Part shown: in pieces, positions 9,575 to 20,970 of the stretch
Layout of the letters: each line of letters opens with the position of its first letter
Numbering within the stretch: the first letter of the stretch is position 1
Notes under the pieces: generated by a model
Seen by the model: the letters and a program-made list of their open reading frames with translations, nothing else
Databases searched by the model: none
Told to the model about the DNA's origin: nothing
Assembly (NCBI RefSeq): GCF_003315235.1
Contig: NZ_QNRU01000005.1
Coordinates: 1-64,000, forward strand
DNA from: Neisseria gonorrhoeae
Lineage (GTDB): Bacteria > Pseudomonadota > Gammaproteobacteria > Burkholderiales > Neisseriaceae
Reading direction: 5' to 3'
DNA: 64,000 bases
Translations under genes and position numbers: made by a program

Positions 9575-10858
9575 TTACCTCTCGCCTGCCGGCACATAAT
9601 CGCGGCGTTCCGAACCGGTATAAAGCTGGCGCGGGCGGCCGATTTTCAGCGAAGGATCGCTAATCATCTCGTGCCAGTGCGAAATCCAGCCCACGCTGCG
9701 CGACAGGGCGAAGATGACGGTAAACATTTCGGTCGGGATGCCCAGCGCGGACAGGACGATGCCGGAATAGAAATCGACATTGGGATACAGTTTGCGTTCG
9801 ATAAAGAACGGGTCTTTCAGCGCAATCTGTTCCAATTCCATCGCCAGTTTGAATTTCGGACTGTCTTCCAAGCCCAATTCCTTCAAAACTTCATAGCAGG
9901 TTTCGCGCATAATGCTGGCACGCGGATCCATATTGCGGTATACCCGGTGTCCGAAGCCCATCAGGCGGTATTTGCGCTGTTTCACGCCTTCCATGTATGC
10001 GGCAACATTGGACACATCGCCGATTTCATCCAGCATTTTCAACACGGCTTCGTTCGCACCGCCGTGCGAAGCACCCCACAGGCAGGCGATACCGGCAGCA
10101 ATACAGGCAAACGGGTTCGCACCCGAAGAGCCTGCCAGACGGACGGTTGAAGTTGAGGCGTTTTGCTCGTGGTCGGCATGCAAAATAAAGATGCGGTCGA
10201 GTGCGCGTGCCAAAACGGGATTAGGTTTGTAGTCTTCACACGGTGTGGCAAACATCATATGAAGGAAGTTTTCGGAATAAGAAAGATTATTCTTCGGATA
10301 ATTGAACGGCAGACCGTTTGAATAGCGGTAACACATTGCCGCAATGGTCGGGATTTTGGAAATAAGGCGGTAAATCGCGATTTTGCGGTGTTCGGGATTA
10401 GTAATGTCCAAGCTGTCTTGGTAGAACGCAGACAGCGCGCCGACCACGCCGACCATCATCGCCATCGGATGCGCGTCGCGGCGGAAACCCCGGAAGAACC
10501 AAGTCAGCTGTTCATGCACCATCGTGTGGCGGCGGACTGTATTGTCAAATTCTGCCTTTTGCTCGGGAGTCGGCAGTTCGCCGTAAATCAACAGGTAGCA
10601 GACTTCCAAATAATCGGACTTTTCGGCCAGCTGCTCGATGGGGTATCCGCGATAATAAAGCAAGCCTTGATCGCCGTCGATGTAAGTAATTTTAGACTCA
10701 CAGCTTGCGGTTGAAACAAATCCGGGGTCGAAGGCAAACAAACCTGTATTTTTTGTCAGCCCCCGAATGTCAACCACATCATGCCCGATGCTGGCTTCCA
10801 ATACCGGCAGCTCCAAACCTGCCCGACCCGGTACGTTGAGTTTGATTGATTTGGACAT
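9575..10858 (-). CDS. gltA: Citrate synthase (type II)
   Basis: GltA condenses oxaloacetate with acetyl-CoA. The 427-residue length and the start [20 protein letters not shown] match the hexameric NADH-sensitive type II enzymes of Gram-negative bacteria. Catalytic regions are present: [15 protein letters not shown] (first His), [15 protein letters not shown] (second His) and [15 protein letters not shown] (catalytic Asp). AAAGGAGCG precedes the chosen ATG. It sits between sdhE and sucA. Trans-acting sRNA control of TCA genes is known in Neisseria, but I see no binding site I can assign. Confidence 0.97.
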   Translation of the reverse strand: MSKSIKLNVPGRAGLELPVLEASIGHDVVDIRGLTKNTGLFAFDPGFVSTASCESKITYIDGDQGLLYYRGYPIEQLAEKSDYLEVCYLLIYGELPTPEQKAEFDNTVRRHTMVHEQLTWFFRGFRRDAHPMAMMVGVVGALSAFYQDSLDITNPEHRKIAIYRLISKIPTIAAMCYRYSNGLPFNYPKNNLSYSENFLHMMFATPCEDYKPNPVLARALDRIFILHADHEQNASTSTVRLAGSSGANPFACIAAGIACLWGASHGGANEAVLKMLDEIGDVSNVAAYMEGVKQRKYRLMGFGHRVYRNMDPRASIMRETCYEVLKELGLEDSPKFKLAMELEQIALKDPFFIERKLYPNVDFYSGIVLSALGIPTEMFTVIFALSRSVGWISHWHEMISDPSLKIGRPRQLYTGSERRDYVPAGER

Positions 10859-10969
10859 ATTATCGCTCCTTTGCAAGTTATAACCCACGTTACTGCATCC
10901 GCAGCACGTTCTTTGCTTTCAGACGGCCTTTGCATTTTGAAATCTGCCCTCAGACAAATTTCAGATGCC

Positions 10970-11218
10970 TCATGCCCGTCTGATTTTTTCAAGCATCGGG
11001 ATAAGGTGCCCTTTGTCCGTTTCCGAATGCCCGTGAATCAAGGCAAGCAATTCTTGATCTTGAAATTCAAGGATTTCGGAAAACTCGGACAGCTCTTTAT
11101 CGCTCAAATGCTCGAATTCTTTTTCCATAAACCTGCCGAAGATTAAATCTAGTTCCAACAATCCCCGGCGGGTTTGAAAACGGATTTTCCGTTTGGCAAT
11201 GTCGTCAAAAACCATCAT
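10970..11218 (-). CDS. sdhE: SdhE, flavinylation/assembly factor for succinate dehydrogenase
   Basis: This 82-residue protein is of the YgfY/SdhE (Cpta_toxin, DUF339) family that helps attach FAD to SdhA. The diagnostic segment is RRGLLELDLIFGRFMEKE, the conserved surface needed for flavinylation. It starts three bases after the sdhB stop, so it belongs to the sdhCDAB-sdhE operon. The family was first annotated as an antitoxin of CptA; the operon position favours the assembly role. Confidence 0.93.
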   Translation of the reverse strand: MMVFDDIAKRKIRFQTRRGLLELDLIFGRFMEKEFEHLSDKELSEFSEILEFQDQELLALIHGHSETDKGHLIPMLEKIRRA

Positions 11219-11221
11219 TTC

Positions 11222-11929
11222 TTAAACAACCCGTTTCAACATAATCTCTTTAATCTTACCGATGGCCCGGGTCGGATTCAAGTGTTTGGGGCATACGTCT
11301 ACGCAGTTCATAATGGTGTGGCAGCGGAACAAACGGTACGGATCGTTCAAATTATCCAAACGCTCATTAGTGATGGTATCTCGGCTGTCCGCAATGAAGC
11401 GGTAGGCGTTCAGCAAGCCGGACGGACCGACGAATTTGTCGGGATTCCACCAGAATGACGGACAGGCGGTCGAACAGCAGGCGCACAAAATACATTCGTA
11501 CAAACCATCCAACTCTTTGCGCTCTTCCTGAGTTTGCAGACGCTCTTTGTCCGCATCAATCGGATTGTCGTTAACAACATAAGGTTTGACGGAATGGTAT
11601 TGTTTGAAGAACTGGGTCATATCCACAATCAGGTCGCGGATGACGGGCAGACCGGGCAGCGGGCGGATTTTGACAGGCTGTTTCAAGCTGCGTAAATCGG
11701 TCAGACACGCCAAGCCGTTTTTGCCGTTGATGTTCATACCGTCCGATCCGCAAATCCCTTCGCGGCAGGAGCGGCGGAAAGACAAGGTATCGTCTTGTGC
11801 TTTCAGGCGTACCAAAGCGTCCAAAAGTTTCACGTCGGTCGGTTCCAATTCCAACTCGTAACGCTGCATATAAGGCTTGGCATCAACGTCCGGGTTGTAA
11901 CGGTAAATTTCAAAACTCATTTTTTCCAT
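11222..11929 (-). CDS. sdhB: Succinate dehydrogenase iron-sulfur subunit
   Basis: SdhB carries electrons from SdhA flavin to quinone. The 235-residue protein has a plant-type 2Fe-2S domain with cysteines in RRSCREGICGSDG and GLAC (residues 55-80). A C-terminal domain for the 4Fe-4S and 3Fe-4S clusters has cysteines in CILCACCSTACPSFWW, FRCHTIMNC and CVDVCPKHLNPT. I chose MEKMSFEIYRYNP at 11929, preceded by AAAGGAAC; a start at 11920 is also possible. It is separated from sdhA by about 120 bases that include a degenerate DUS hairpin. Confidence 0.96.
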   Translation of the reverse strand: MEKMSFEIYRYNPDVDAKPYMQRYELELEPTDVKLLDALVRLKAQDDTLSFRRSCREGICGSDGMNINGKNGLACLTDLRSLKQPVKIRPLPGLPVIRDLIVDMTQFFKQYHSVKPYVVNDNPIDADKERLQTQEERKELDGLYECILCACCSTACPSFWWNPDKFVGPSGLLNAYRFIADSRDTITNERLDNLNDPYRLFRCHTIMNCVDVCPKHLNPTRAIGKIKEIMLKRVV

Positions 11930-12008
11930 GAGAAGTGTTCCTTTTCTCATCAACTGCCCAATGATTTTGTATTATAAATTCAAGCAGTTCAATGTGGGTA
12001 TGGTTAGG

Positions 12009-12043
12009 TTTCAGACGACCTTTGAGGCGAAGACCGTCTGAAA
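12009..12043 (-). terminator. Degenerate DUS hairpin between sdhA and sdhB
   Basis: TTTCAGACG and CGTCTGAAA are opposed, but each flank has lost the perfect DUS. It lies within an operon, so it may be an attenuator or an mRNA-stabilising stem rather than an end of transcription. Confidence 0.4.
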
Positions 12044-12048
12044 ACGCA

Positions 12049-13812
12049 TCAATAAACGCGTTTGGCCGGTTTGATGTATTCCACGCTCAAAGGCTTGGTG
12101 TGTACCGGTTTGTAAGACAAGGTATTGGTGTCCGAATGATACAGGGTGTGTTTCATCCAATTTTCGTCATCGCGCTCAGGATGGTCGTCTGAAGCGTGCG
12201 CACCGCGTGATTCTTTACGTGCTTCGGCAGACACCAAAGTCGCTTTCGCCACTTCAATCAGGTTATCCAATTCCAAAGCTTCGATACGCGCGGTATTCCA
12301 CACTTTGCTCTTGTCTTTGATTTCGGTACGTTTCACACGCTCGGCAATCGCCATGATTTCTTGAACGCCTTTGCTCAGAATCTCATCGGTACGGAACACG
12401 CCGGCGTGCAGTTGTACGGAGCGTTGCAGTTCGCGACGCAATGCATCAACGTTTTCACCATCGGTTTGACTGTCCAAACGCTCGATACGTTGGCGGGTCA
12501 ACTCACCGGCATTAGCAGGCAGAGGTTTCCAATCGCTTTGCTCTTTGATGAATTTAATCATGCTGTCACCGGCAGCTTTGCCGAACACCACCAAGTCCAG
12601 CAGGGAGTTCGTACCCAAACGGTTCGCACCGTGTACGGAAGCACAGGCGCACTCACCTGCGGCATACAGGCCTTTTACAGGTACTTCGTACTCGTCGCCT
12701 TGCGGAACAACAACTTCACCGTGATAATTGGTCGGAATGCCGCCCATCATATAGTGGGTAGTCGGCACAACCGGAATCGGGTCTTTAATCGGATCGATAC
12801 CGGCAAACTGAATGGAAATCTCGCGGATGCCCGGCAGTTTTTCCATAATTTTTTCTGCACCGATATGGTCGATTTTCAGTAAGACGTGGTCTTTGTTTTT
12901 ACCACAGCCGCGACCTTCATAGATTTCCATCGCCATCGCGCGTGAAACCACGTCGCGAGAAGCCAAGTCTTTTACGGTCGGCGCATAGCGTTCCATAAAG
13001 CGTTCGCCGTCGGCGTTCAACAGAATACCGCCCTCGCCGCGTACGCCTTCGGTAATCAACACGCCCGCACCCGCCACGCCGGTCGGGTGGAATTGCCAGA
13101 ATTCCATATCTTCCAACGGAATGCCCGCACGGGCGCAAATGCCCAAACCGTCACCGGTATTCATATAAGCATTGGTAGAAGAAGCATAAATACGACCGCC
13201 GCCACCGGTAGCAAACATCACGGCCTTGGCGTGGAAAATATAAACTTCGCCCGTTTCCATTTCCATGGCGGTTACGCCGACGACATCGCCGTTTTCATCA
13301 CGAATCAAATCTTGCGCCGTCCATTCCACAAAGAATTGTGTATTGGCACGGACGTTTTGTTGGTACAAAGTATGCAACATCGCATGACCGGTACGGTCGG
13401 CAACCGCACATGCACGTTCTACCGCACGTTTACCATGTTCGGCAGTATGTCCGCCGAAAGGACGCTGATAAATTTTGCCGCTTTCAACGCGGTCAAAAGG
13501 CATACCCATGTGTTCCAACTCAATCACCGCTTCAGGCGCAGCGCGACACATAAACTCAATCGCATCTTGGTCGCCCAGCCAGTCGGAACCTTTCACGGTA
13601 TCGTACATGTGCCAGTCCCAACGGTCCTCCTGCACATTACCCAGAGAGGCGGAAATACCGCCCTGCGCCGCTACGGTATGCGAGCGGGTCGGGAACACTT
13701 TAGACAAAACGGCACAATTCAAACCGGATTTGGATAATTGGAGGGCTGCACGTAAACCTGCACCGCCACCGCCGACAATCACGGCATCAAACTTGCGAAC
13801 AGGAAAACCCAT
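12049..13812 (-). CDS. sdhA: Succinate dehydrogenase flavoprotein subunit
   Basis: SdhA oxidises succinate to fumarate with covalently bound FAD. The 587-residue protein shows the FAD-binding [13 protein letters not shown] motif (residues 14-26), the flavin-linking His45 in [11 protein letters not shown], the substrate-site segment [16 protein letters not shown], and the active-site region [11 protein letters not shown]. Length matches E. coli SdhA. The ATG at 13812 has GGGGGTAAG ahead of it and lies 2 bases past the sdhD stop, so the two are translationally linked. Confidence 0.97.
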   Translation of the reverse strand: MGFPVRKFDAVIVGGGGAGLRAALQLSKSGLNCAVLSKVFPTRSHTVAAQGGISASLGNVQEDRWDWHMYDTVKGSDWLGDQDAIEFMCRAAPEAVIELEHMGMPFDRVESGKIYQRPFGGHTAEHGKRAVERACAVADRTGHAMLHTLYQQNVRANTQFFVEWTAQDLIRDENGDVVGVTAMEMETGEVYIFHAKAVMFATGGGGRIYASSTNAYMNTGDGLGICARAGIPLEDMEFWQFHPTGVAGAGVLITEGVRGEGGILLNADGERFMERYAPTVKDLASRDVVSRAMAMEIYEGRGCGKNKDHVLLKIDHIGAEKIMEKLPGIREISIQFAGIDPIKDPIPVVPTTHYMMGGIPTNYHGEVVVPQGDEYEVPVKGLYAAGECACASVHGANRLGTNSLLDLVVFGKAAGDSMIKFIKEQSDWKPLPANAGELTRQRIERLDSQTDGENVDALRRELQRSVQLHAGVFRTDEILSKGVQEIMAIAERVKRTEIKDKSKVWNTARIEALELDNLIEVAKATLVSAEARKESRGAHASDDHPERDDENWMKHTLYHSDTNTLSYKPVHTKPLSVEYIKPAKRVY

Positions 13813-13814
13813 AC

Positions 13815-14156
13815 TTACCCCCAAATCACTTTAACTGAATACACGAGGCAGCCGACCAGCCAGACAATGGTGGCAACCTGCAAAAACAAACGCACGCCGA
13901 AGGGTTTGATATAGTCCATCCACAAATCGCGGATACCCACCCAAGCGTGCAAGAATACGGCGATAAAGCTCACTTGGGTAAATACTTTTACCCAAGCTTG
14001 ACTAAAAAATGCCTGCCATGCCGGATATTCTTTAGGCAGGGCAAATAGAACCACTAAAAGTGCAACGGTATAAATCAACATAATAACCGCAGTCGCACGC
14101 TGCATTACCCAATCGCGCAAACCGTAATGGGCACCGGTCAATTTACGTTCTACCAT
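13815..14156 (-). CDS. sdhD: Succinate dehydrogenase membrane anchor, small subunit
   Basis: This 113-residue protein has three membrane spans (near residues 18-40, 58-78 and 90-110). It helps anchor SdhAB and bind heme b and ubiquinone. The segment [16 protein letters not shown] holds the conserved His and Arg-Asp of SdhD. Its start overlaps the sdhC end by 7 bases and its stop lies 2 bases before sdhA. It is annotated by its helix pattern and operon position as much as by sequence, as these anchors diverge fast. Confidence 0.93.
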   Translation of the reverse strand: MVERKLTGAHYGLRDWVMQRATAVIMLIYTVALLVVLFALPKEYPAWQAFFSQAWVKVFTQVSFIAVFLHAWVGIRDLWMDYIKPFGVRLFLQVATIVWLVGCLVYSVKVIWG

Positions 14157-14527
14157 AACAACGCTCCCAAAACGACAGTCAAAACCAATGCAGAAGCAAA
14201 TACGGCTTTAGCGGTATTGCGCGCAGTATTCAGCTCAAGGCCTTTGTGCGCATCCAAAAATAAAAAGCGGATACCGGCGAGAGAATGGTGCAGATAAGCC
14301 CACAATATACCGATTAAAACCAGCTTGACCAAAGGATGGGAAACAATGGCACGGTAAGTTTCAAATGCAGACTCTTGACTCAGGGTACCGGACAGAAAAT
14401 ACAGCAGGAAAGGCAGCATAATAAACAGCCCGACCCCGCTAATGCGGTGAAGGATGGAAACTATCCCGGGTATCGGCAGACGGATGTTCGGCAAATCCAG
14501 ATAAACAGGACGCAGTTTGACAGACAT
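14150..14527 (-). CDS. sdhC: Succinate dehydrogenase cytochrome b556 subunit
   Basis: SdhC is the first gene of the operon and a 125-residue membrane subunit. It carries the family marks RPVYLDLPNIRLPIPGIVSILHR(I)SG near the N-terminus and HHSLAGIRFLFLD with the heme-ligand His. Three membrane spans are visible. The ATG at 14527 follows AGAGGAATT. In Neisseria the iron-responsive sRNA NrrF is known to repress sdh mRNA; the target pairing cannot be assigned from this window alone. Confidence 0.95.
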   Translation of the reverse strand: MSVKLRPVYLDLPNIRLPIPGIVSILHRISGVGLFIMLPFLLYFLSGTLSQESAFETYRAIVSHPLVKLVLIGILWAYLHHSLAGIRFLFLDAHKGLELNTARNTAKAVFASALVLTVVLGALLW

Positions 14528-14766
14528 AGTCAATTCCTCTGTAGTTATATATCGACTCAAAAACCGTAAACCCATTGCTACACTGGGTTACATCAACGTT
14601 AATTTACCTGTTTTATCCCATTTTGAACAGTGTATTTTAAAAACAAACTGATAGATTTTGACAAACACGCGTGGAAACAGCAGATTAAAAGAAAGATTTT
14701 TAGTTTTGCCGCTCCCTTCCCGACACGGTATCAGCATCCGACCCCCAACCCCATCCCCAAAAATAA

Positions 14767-14799
14767 AATGCCGTCTGAAAAAAATTTCAGGCGGCATTG
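14767..14799 (-). terminator. Inverted DUS hairpin after the second lipoamide dehydrogenase-like gene
   Basis: A perfect GCCGTCTGAA is opposed by TTCAGGCGGC, a one-base variant. It separates the oxidoreductase gene from the sdh operon promoter region. Confidence 0.7.
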
Positions 14800-14813
14800 T
14801 TTTGCCATATCGG

Positions 14814-16217
14814 TCAGGCTTTCAATTTCGCATCGGCATCGCGCAACGCGGTACGCAGACCTTCCTCGATAACAGGATGGTAGAACGGCATATCCAGCAT
14901 TTGCGGAACGGTCATCTTCATTTGATGCGCCCATGCCAACAAGTGAGCCAAATGTTCGGCGGCAGGGCCTACGATTTCCGCGCCGATAAAGCGGCCGGTG
15001 GCTTTTTCGGCATACAGGCGCATATGGCCTTTGTTTACCAGCATCACGCGGCTGCGACCTTGATTTTTGAACGATACTTCGCCGATGACAAATTCGTCGG
15101 CTTGGTATTGCGCGGCAACCTGCGCGTATTTCAAACCGACAAAGCCGATTTGCGGACTGGTAAACACCACGCCAATGGTGCTGCGGCGCAAACCGCTGCC
15201 GATATTCGGGTAGCGGCCCGCGTTATCGCCGGCAATCTTACCTTGGTCGGCGGCTTCATGCAGCAGGGGCAGTTGGTTGGACGCGTCGCCCGCAATAAAG
15301 ATATGCGGAATGCTGGTCTGCATGGTCAGCGGATCGGCAACGGGTACGCCGCGCGCGTCTTTGTCGATATTGATGTTTTCCAAACCGATATTGTCAACGT
15401 TCGGACGGCGACCTACGGCTGCCAACATATATTCGGCAACAAATACGCCTTTTTCGCCATCCTGCTCCCAATGGACTTCTACATTGCCGTCTGCGTCGAG
15501 TTTGACCTCGGTTTTAGCATCCAGATGCAGTTTCAATTCTTCTCCGAACACGGCTTTCGCCTCGTCTGAAACAACGGGGTCGGAAATGCCGCCGATGATT
15601 CCGCCCAAACCGAAAATTTCAACTTTCACACCCAAACGGTGCAATGCCTGACCCAGTTCCAAACCGATAACGCCCGGCCCGAACACGGCAACGCGCTTAG
15701 GCAGCGTATCCCACGAGAAAACGTCGTCGTTGATAATCAAACGGTCGCCCAAAGACTGCCACTGCGGCAGGATGACGGGACGCGAACCGGTAGCAATCAC
15801 GAAACTTTTTGCCGCAATTTGGATATGGTCGTCGATTTGGACGGTATGCTCGTCGATGAATTTAGCCGAGCCCATGATGCGCTTGTCGGCAGGCCATTCT
15901 TCCACATCGGTAACGACAAAGCCGACAAAACGGTCGCGCTCGGATTTGACGCGCCGCATAACCTCTTCTCCGTTGACGACGATGCTGTCTTTGTCCAAAT
16001 GCACGCCGAAGGGGTCGGTATGCAATGCGTGGTGACGCGCTTCTGCGGCGGCAATCAAGAGTTTGGAAGGCATACAGCCCACGCGCGCGCAGGTTGTGCC
16101 GAACACATTGTTTTCAATCAGGTAAACATTATCCGAATGTAAACGGGCATTGCGAAACGCACCCATACCGGCAGTACCGCCGCCGATTACGACGATATCC
16201 GCTTGAATTTTTTTCAT
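14814..16217 (-). CDS. Second dihydrolipoamide dehydrogenase-like FAD/NAD oxidoreductase
   Basis: The 467-residue protein is a group I pyridine nucleotide-disulfide oxidoreductase. It has an FAD motif GGGTAGMGAFRNAR (residues 9-22), a redox disulfide GTTCARVGCMPSK (spacing C-x4-C as in lipoamide dehydrogenase), a central GPGVIGLELGQALHR and a C-terminal MPFYHPVIEEGLRTALR with the catalytic His. The disulfide segment differs from true E3 ([13 protein letters not shown]), and no lipoyl protein or E1/E2 gene is next to it. The substrate is therefore uncertain. It follows the peroxiredoxin gene on the same strand, so a thiol-defence role is possible. Confidence 0.8.
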   Translation of the reverse strand: MKKIQADIVVIGGGTAGMGAFRNARLHSDNVYLIENNVFGTTCARVGCMPSKLLIAAAEARHHALHTDPFGVHLDKDSIVVNGEEVMRRVKSERDRFVGFVVTDVEEWPADKRIMGSAKFIDEHTVQIDDHIQIAAKSFVIATGSRPVILPQWQSLGDRLIINDDVFSWDTLPKRVAVFGPGVIGLELGQALHRLGVKVEIFGLGGIIGGISDPVVSDEAKAVFGEELKLHLDAKTEVKLDADGNVEVHWEQDGEKGVFVAEYMLAAVGRRPNVDNIGLENINIDKDARGVPVADPLTMQTSIPHIFIAGDASNQLPLLHEAADQGKIAGDNAGRYPNIGSGLRRSTIGVVFTSPQIGFVGLKYAQVAAQYQADEFVIGEVSFKNQGRSRVMLVNKGHMRLYAEKATGRFIGAEIVGPAAEHLAHLLAWAHQMKMTVPQMLDMPFYHPVIEEGLRTALRDADAKLKA

Positions 16218-16372
16218 AATCTTTGTCCTTCCGTTTTCGTCTGAAACATTGCCGACACAGAACATATCGGTTTCAGACAGCATTTAAATATCTTCCCAAT
16301 CAAAAACATTATTCAGATAAATAAAAACAAAATTTCGATTGAGTGCGACAATATCCAAATCTTCTTGTAAAT

Positions 16373-16419
16373 ATAGAGTTATTCGGAGCGGCAGTATAGA
16401 ACCGCCCGAATAACTCTAT
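16373..16419. other. Strong stem-loop between the peroxiredoxin and oxidoreductase genes
   Basis: ATAGAGTTATTCGG pairs perfectly over 14 bases with CCGAATAACTCTAT, and an inner GCGG/CCGC extends the stem. There is no long T run on either side. It lies 47 bases beyond the peroxiredoxin stop and about 155 bases before the next start. It could be a terminator, a processing site or a small RNA. Confidence 0.7.
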
Positions 16420-16465
16420 CCGGTATATCAGACAGTTTAATCAAACTGCCTTAAGCAAACAGCTA

Positions 16466-17203
16466 TCAGTTTTTAGCCAAGTAAGCTTCCAAATCTTCGC
16501 TGCCGCCGATGTATTTGCCGCCGATGAAGACTTGAGGGGCAGTCATCTTGCCGGTAATAGCGCGAACGGAAGTAACGGTTGCATCTTTGCCCAATACGAT
16601 TTCTTCGTAAGACAAACCTTTGTCTTGCAAAGCTTGTTTGACTTTGGCACAGAATTGGCAACCTGGTTTAGTGAAAATTGCCACAGACTCTTGAGCCTTC
16701 CAATCGGGAGCAACGAATTTCAGCATAGTATCTGCATCGGATACTTTGAAAGGATCGCCCGGTTCTTCAGGTTCGATGAACATTTTTTCAACCACGCCGT
16801 CGTTAACCAGCATGGAGTAACGCCAAGAGCGTTTGCCGAAGCCCAAGTCTTCTTTACCGACCAGCATACCCATACCTTCGGTAAATTCGCCGTTGCCGTC
16901 AGGAATCATGTAGATGTTGTCTGATTCTTCTTCGGCAGCCCAAGCGTTCATTACGAAAGTATCGTTTACAGATACGCAGCAGATTGCGTCAACGCCGTTT
17001 TCTTTGAACGCGCCGAACAATTCGTTGTAACGCGGCAGGTGTGAAGAAGAACAAGTCGGGGTAAATGCACCGGGCAGGGAGAATACGACTACTTTTTTGC
17101 CTTTGAACAAATCATCGGTAGACACATCTTTCCAAGTGTCGCCGACGCGGGTGCGGAATACTACGGAAGGTACTTTTTGACCGGTACGATCTTGTAAAGC
17201 CAT
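16466..17203 (-). CDS. prx: Hybrid peroxiredoxin-glutaredoxin
   Basis: The 245-residue protein fuses a Prx5-type thiol peroxidase domain (residues 1-165) to a glutaredoxin domain (residues 172-245). The peroxidatic Cys51 lies in [14 protein letters not shown], and the glutaredoxin active site is CQFC at residues 182-185 in place of the common CPYC. Such fusions, known in Haemophilus and Neisseria, reduce peroxides with glutathione. AAGGAG is ideally placed before the ATG at 17203. An AT-rich palindrome upstream may be an operator; OxyR control of a Neisseria prx has been reported. Confidence 0.93.
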   Translation of the reverse strand: MALQDRTGQKVPSVVFRTRVGDTWKDVSTDDLFKGKKVVVFSLPGAFTPTCSSSHLPRYNELFGAFKENGVDAICCVSVNDTFVMNAWAAEEESDNIYMIPDGNGEFTEGMGMLVGKEDLGFGKRSWRYSMLVNDGVVEKMFIEPEEPGDPFKVSDADTMLKFVAPDWKAQESVAIFTKPGCQFCAKVKQALQDKGLSYEEIVLGKDATVTSVRAITGKMTAPQVFIGGKYIGGSEDLEAYLAKN

Positions 17204-17286
17204 TTTGAGCTCCTTAATAGATTGGTTTGAGAAATAATTGTGAATCGCCGCGCATTCTACCCCATGCAAAATGATTTGTATAATTT

Positions 17287-17319
17287 ATAGTTTAAATAAT
17301 ATAAATTATTTAAAACTAT
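17287..17319. promoter_or_regulatory. 33-bp AT-rich palindrome upstream of prx
   Basis: The arms start ATAGTTTAAATAAT and end ATTATTTAAAACTAT, an inverted repeat with one gap centred near 17303, about 85-115 bases before the prx start. The ATAG...CTAT ends recall OxyR half-sites, but the spacing is 4 bases shorter than the classical 37-bp site. The regulator is inferred only. Confidence 0.45.
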
Positions 17320-17430
17320 CAAATACAACTCCGATTTGCCTGTTCCCAACATATAAAGCCGAATTAGAGAAAAACAAGCTGCAATGAAAAGATTTTCCGG
17401 CAACTGCTCCCCTGCGCCGCAACTCAGGAC

Positions 17431-17464
17431 AAAATGCCGTCTGAAAGGCTTTCAGACGGCATTT
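17431..17464 (-). terminator. Inverted DUS terminator of metE
   Basis: AAAATGCCGTCTGAAAGG faces its complement with a 2-base loop, 18 bases past the metE stop, with a T run on the minus strand. Confidence 0.85.
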
Positions 17465-17481
17465 GTTCATACGGTCTCGGC

Positions 17482-19758
17482 TTATTTCGCCAATTCGGCA
17501 CGCAGTTTGCGGGTTACGTTCATCATTACTTGAAGCTGTTCCAGAGTTTCTTTCCAGCCGCGTGTTTTCAGGCCGCAGTCCGGGTTAACCCACAGACGCT
17601 CAACCGGAACAACCTCAATGGCTTTGCGCAACAGGTGTTCCACTTCGGCTTCTGTCGGTACGCGCAGGCTGTGGATGTCGTAAACGCCCGGGCCGATGTC
17701 GTTCGGGTATTTGAATTCGCCGAACGCAGCCAAGAGTTCCATGTCGGAACGTGAAGTCTCAATGGTGATCACGTCCGCATCCATTGCAGCAATCGCAGGC
17801 AGGATGTCGTTGAACTCAGAGTAGCACATATGAGTGTGGATTTGAGTGCTGTCTTCGCAACCTGCAGAGGATAGGCGGAAGGATTCGCCCGCCCAGTTCA
17901 GGTAGGCATCCCAATCGGCACGTTTCAAAGGAAGACCTTCGCGGATGGCAGGTTCGTCAATTTGGATGACTTTAATGCCGGCTTTTTCCAGATCCAATAC
18001 TTCGTCGTTCAGAGCCAGTGCGATTTGTTTGCACACGGTAGCGCGCGGAATATCGTTGCGGACGAAAGACCATTGCAGAATGGTTACAGGACCGGTCAAC
18101 ATACCTTTCATCGGGCGTTTGGTCAGGTTTTGTGCGTAAGTAGACCAAGCGACAGTCATAGCTTCAGGACGGCTTACGTCACCGAAGATGATAGGTGGTT
18201 TAACGCAGCGTGAGCCGTAGCTTTGCACCCAGCCGTATTGGGTGAATGCAAAACCGCTCAACAGTTCGCCGAAGTATTCGACCATGTCGTTACGCTCGGC
18301 TTCGCCGTGCACCAGTACGTCCAAGTCCAGTTTTTCTTGCTCTTCAACCACCAAGGCGATTTCTTTTTTCATTGCGGCTTCGTAATCGGAGGCAGACAGT
18401 TCGCCTTTTTTGAAGGCTGCGCGTGCTTGGCGGATTTCGGTAGTTTGCGGGAAAGAACCAATGTTGGTCGTCGGCAGCAGAGGCAGGTTCAACCATGCTT
18501 GTTGCGCTTTGATACGGTCGGCAAACGGTGATTTGCGTTGGTCTGCGTTGACAGGCAGGTCGGCCAAGCGTTTGGCAACGTTTGCACGGTGGATTTCACT
18601 GCTGTTGGCACGGGAGTCGGCAGCAGCTTGGCTGGCGGCCAGTTCTTCGGCAACAGAATCACGGCCTTCATTCAATGCGGCTTTCAGAACACGCAATTCT
18701 TGGGTTTTTTGCAGAGTGAATGCCAACCAAGAGTACAGGTCGGGTTTGTTGGCTTTCAGTTTTTCTTCGACTGACAAGTCAAACGGAGTGTGCAGCAGCG
18801 AGCAAGAGCTGGAAATCCACAAACGCTCGCCCAGTTTGGCTTGCAGAGGCCCGACGGTTTCCAAAACTTTGTTCAGGTTGGCGCGCCAAATGTTGCGGCC
18901 GTCAATCACGCCGGCAGACAGGACTTTGTCGTAGCCGGCGAACGCGTCCAGTTGCTCGGGTGCGCGTACCAAGTCGATGTGCAGGCCGTCAACAGGCAGG
19001 GATTTCAACAATGCGGCGTGTTCGGCAACAGAACCGAAGTAAGTGCCCAACAGGATTTTGGCGCTTACTTTGTTCAAAGTAGCGTAAACGTCTTTGTATG
19101 CTTCTACCCATTCTTTAGGCAGATCGACAGCCAAAGCAGGCTCGTCGATTTGAATCCACTCGGCACCGGCTTCAACCAAAGCAGTCAGGATTTCAACGTA
19201 AACAGGCAACAGTTTAGGCAACAGGCTCAGACGGTCGAATTCAACGGAGCCTTTTTCTTTACCCACCCACAGGAAAGTCAAAGGACCGACAACGGTCGGT
19301 TTGGCTTTCAAGCCCAAAGTTTGGGCTTCTTGCAGTTGTTGAACGTAGTGTTTGGCGTTGGCTTTGAATTCGGTATCGGCATGGAATTCAGGCACCAGGT
19401 AGTGGTAGTTGGTGTCGAACCATTTGGTCATTTCGATGGCGAATTGGTCTTTGTTGCCGCGCGCCAGTTGGAAGAATTGTTCCAAAGGCAGGTTTTGGCT
19501 ATCGAAGCCGAAACGGGCGGGAATCGCGCCGGTGGCAACTTGCAGGTCGAGGATGTGATCGTAGAAAGTGAAATCACCTACAGCAACGTAATCAGCGTTG
19601 GCAGCAGCTTGGTGTTTCCAGTTTTTCTCGCGCAGGTCTTTGGCAACGTCGAGCAGCTCTTGTTCACTGATCTCTTTGCGCCAGTATTTTTCTTGGGCGA
19701 ATTTCAATTCACGGAAGGCGCCGACACGCGGGAAGCCTGAGAAATGTAATGTTGTCAT
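17482..19758 (-). CDS. metE: Cobalamin-independent methionine synthase
   Basis: MetE transfers the methyl group of 5-methyl-tetrahydrofolate-triglutamate to homocysteine. The 758-residue protein has the two-barrel layout. The N-terminal half starts [20 protein letters not shown]. The C-terminal catalytic half has [14 protein letters not shown], the zinc-site [12 protein letters not shown] (His and Cys ligands) and [11 protein letters not shown] with the last Cys ligand. CTGGAGAG precedes the start at 19758. metF lies upstream on the same strand and supplies the methyl donor. Confidence 0.97.
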   Translation of the reverse strand: MTTLHFSGFPRVGAFRELKFAQEKYWRKEISEQELLDVAKDLREKNWKHQAAANADYVAVGDFTFYDHILDLQVATGAIPARFGFDSQNLPLEQFFQLARGNKDQFAIEMTKWFDTNYHYLVPEFHADTEFKANAKHYVQQLQEAQTLGLKAKPTVVGPLTFLWVGKEKGSVEFDRLSLLPKLLPVYVEILTALVEAGAEWIQIDEPALAVDLPKEWVEAYKDVYATLNKVSAKILLGTYFGSVAEHAALLKSLPVDGLHIDLVRAPEQLDAFAGYDKVLSAGVIDGRNIWRANLNKVLETVGPLQAKLGERLWISSSCSLLHTPFDLSVEEKLKANKPDLYSWLAFTLQKTQELRVLKAALNEGRDSVAEELAASQAAADSRANSSEIHRANVAKRLADLPVNADQRKSPFADRIKAQQAWLNLPLLPTTNIGSFPQTTEIRQARAAFKKGELSASDYEAAMKKEIALVVEEQEKLDLDVLVHGEAERNDMVEYFGELLSGFAFTQYGWVQSYGSRCVKPPIIFGDVSRPEAMTVAWSTYAQNLTKRPMKGMLTGPVTILQWSFVRNDIPRATVCKQIALALNDEVLDLEKAGIKVIQIDEPAIREGLPLKRADWDAYLNWAGESFRLSSAGCEDSTQIHTHMCYSEFNDILPAIAAMDADVITIETSRSDMELLAAFGEFKYPNDIGPGVYDIHSLRVPTEAEVEHLLRKAIEVVPVERLWVNPDCGLKTRGWKETLEQLQVMMNVTRKLRAELAK

Positions 19759-19893
19759 GTTGAACTCTCCAGTTGGATTTTGTAAGGACCGGTTCAATCC
19801 GAATCGGCCGGTATTGTAAATCAGAATGGCTCGGATAGGGCGGCGTTTTGCTTTTCAGACGGCCTCGGATGCTGTCTGAAGCCGTTTTCGGCT

Positions 19894-20787
<894 letters not shown>

Positions 20788-20937
20788 TTATCTTTTACAT
20801 GATGTTTCAGGCGGTATGATAAGGTTGCACCGAATATGAGTCAATTTCAAAATTTTCAGGTTTATGATGAAAATTTTTAATATTTAGCAAAAACTATACG
20901 CTTTTCTTGTACAAGCCTTCTAAATTATGATAAAGTT

Positions 20938-20952
20938 TGTTATGTTATAACA
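20938..20952. promoter_or_regulatory. Zur operator upstream of rpmE2
   Basis: TGTTATGTTATAACA is a perfect 6-3-6 palindrome and fits the meningococcal Zur box TGTTATDNHATAACA as I remember it. It ends 18 bases before the rpmE2 ATG, suited to block transcription when zinc is plentiful. Confidence 0.9.
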
Positions 20953-20970
20953 CTTCAAGCAAGGCAATAT

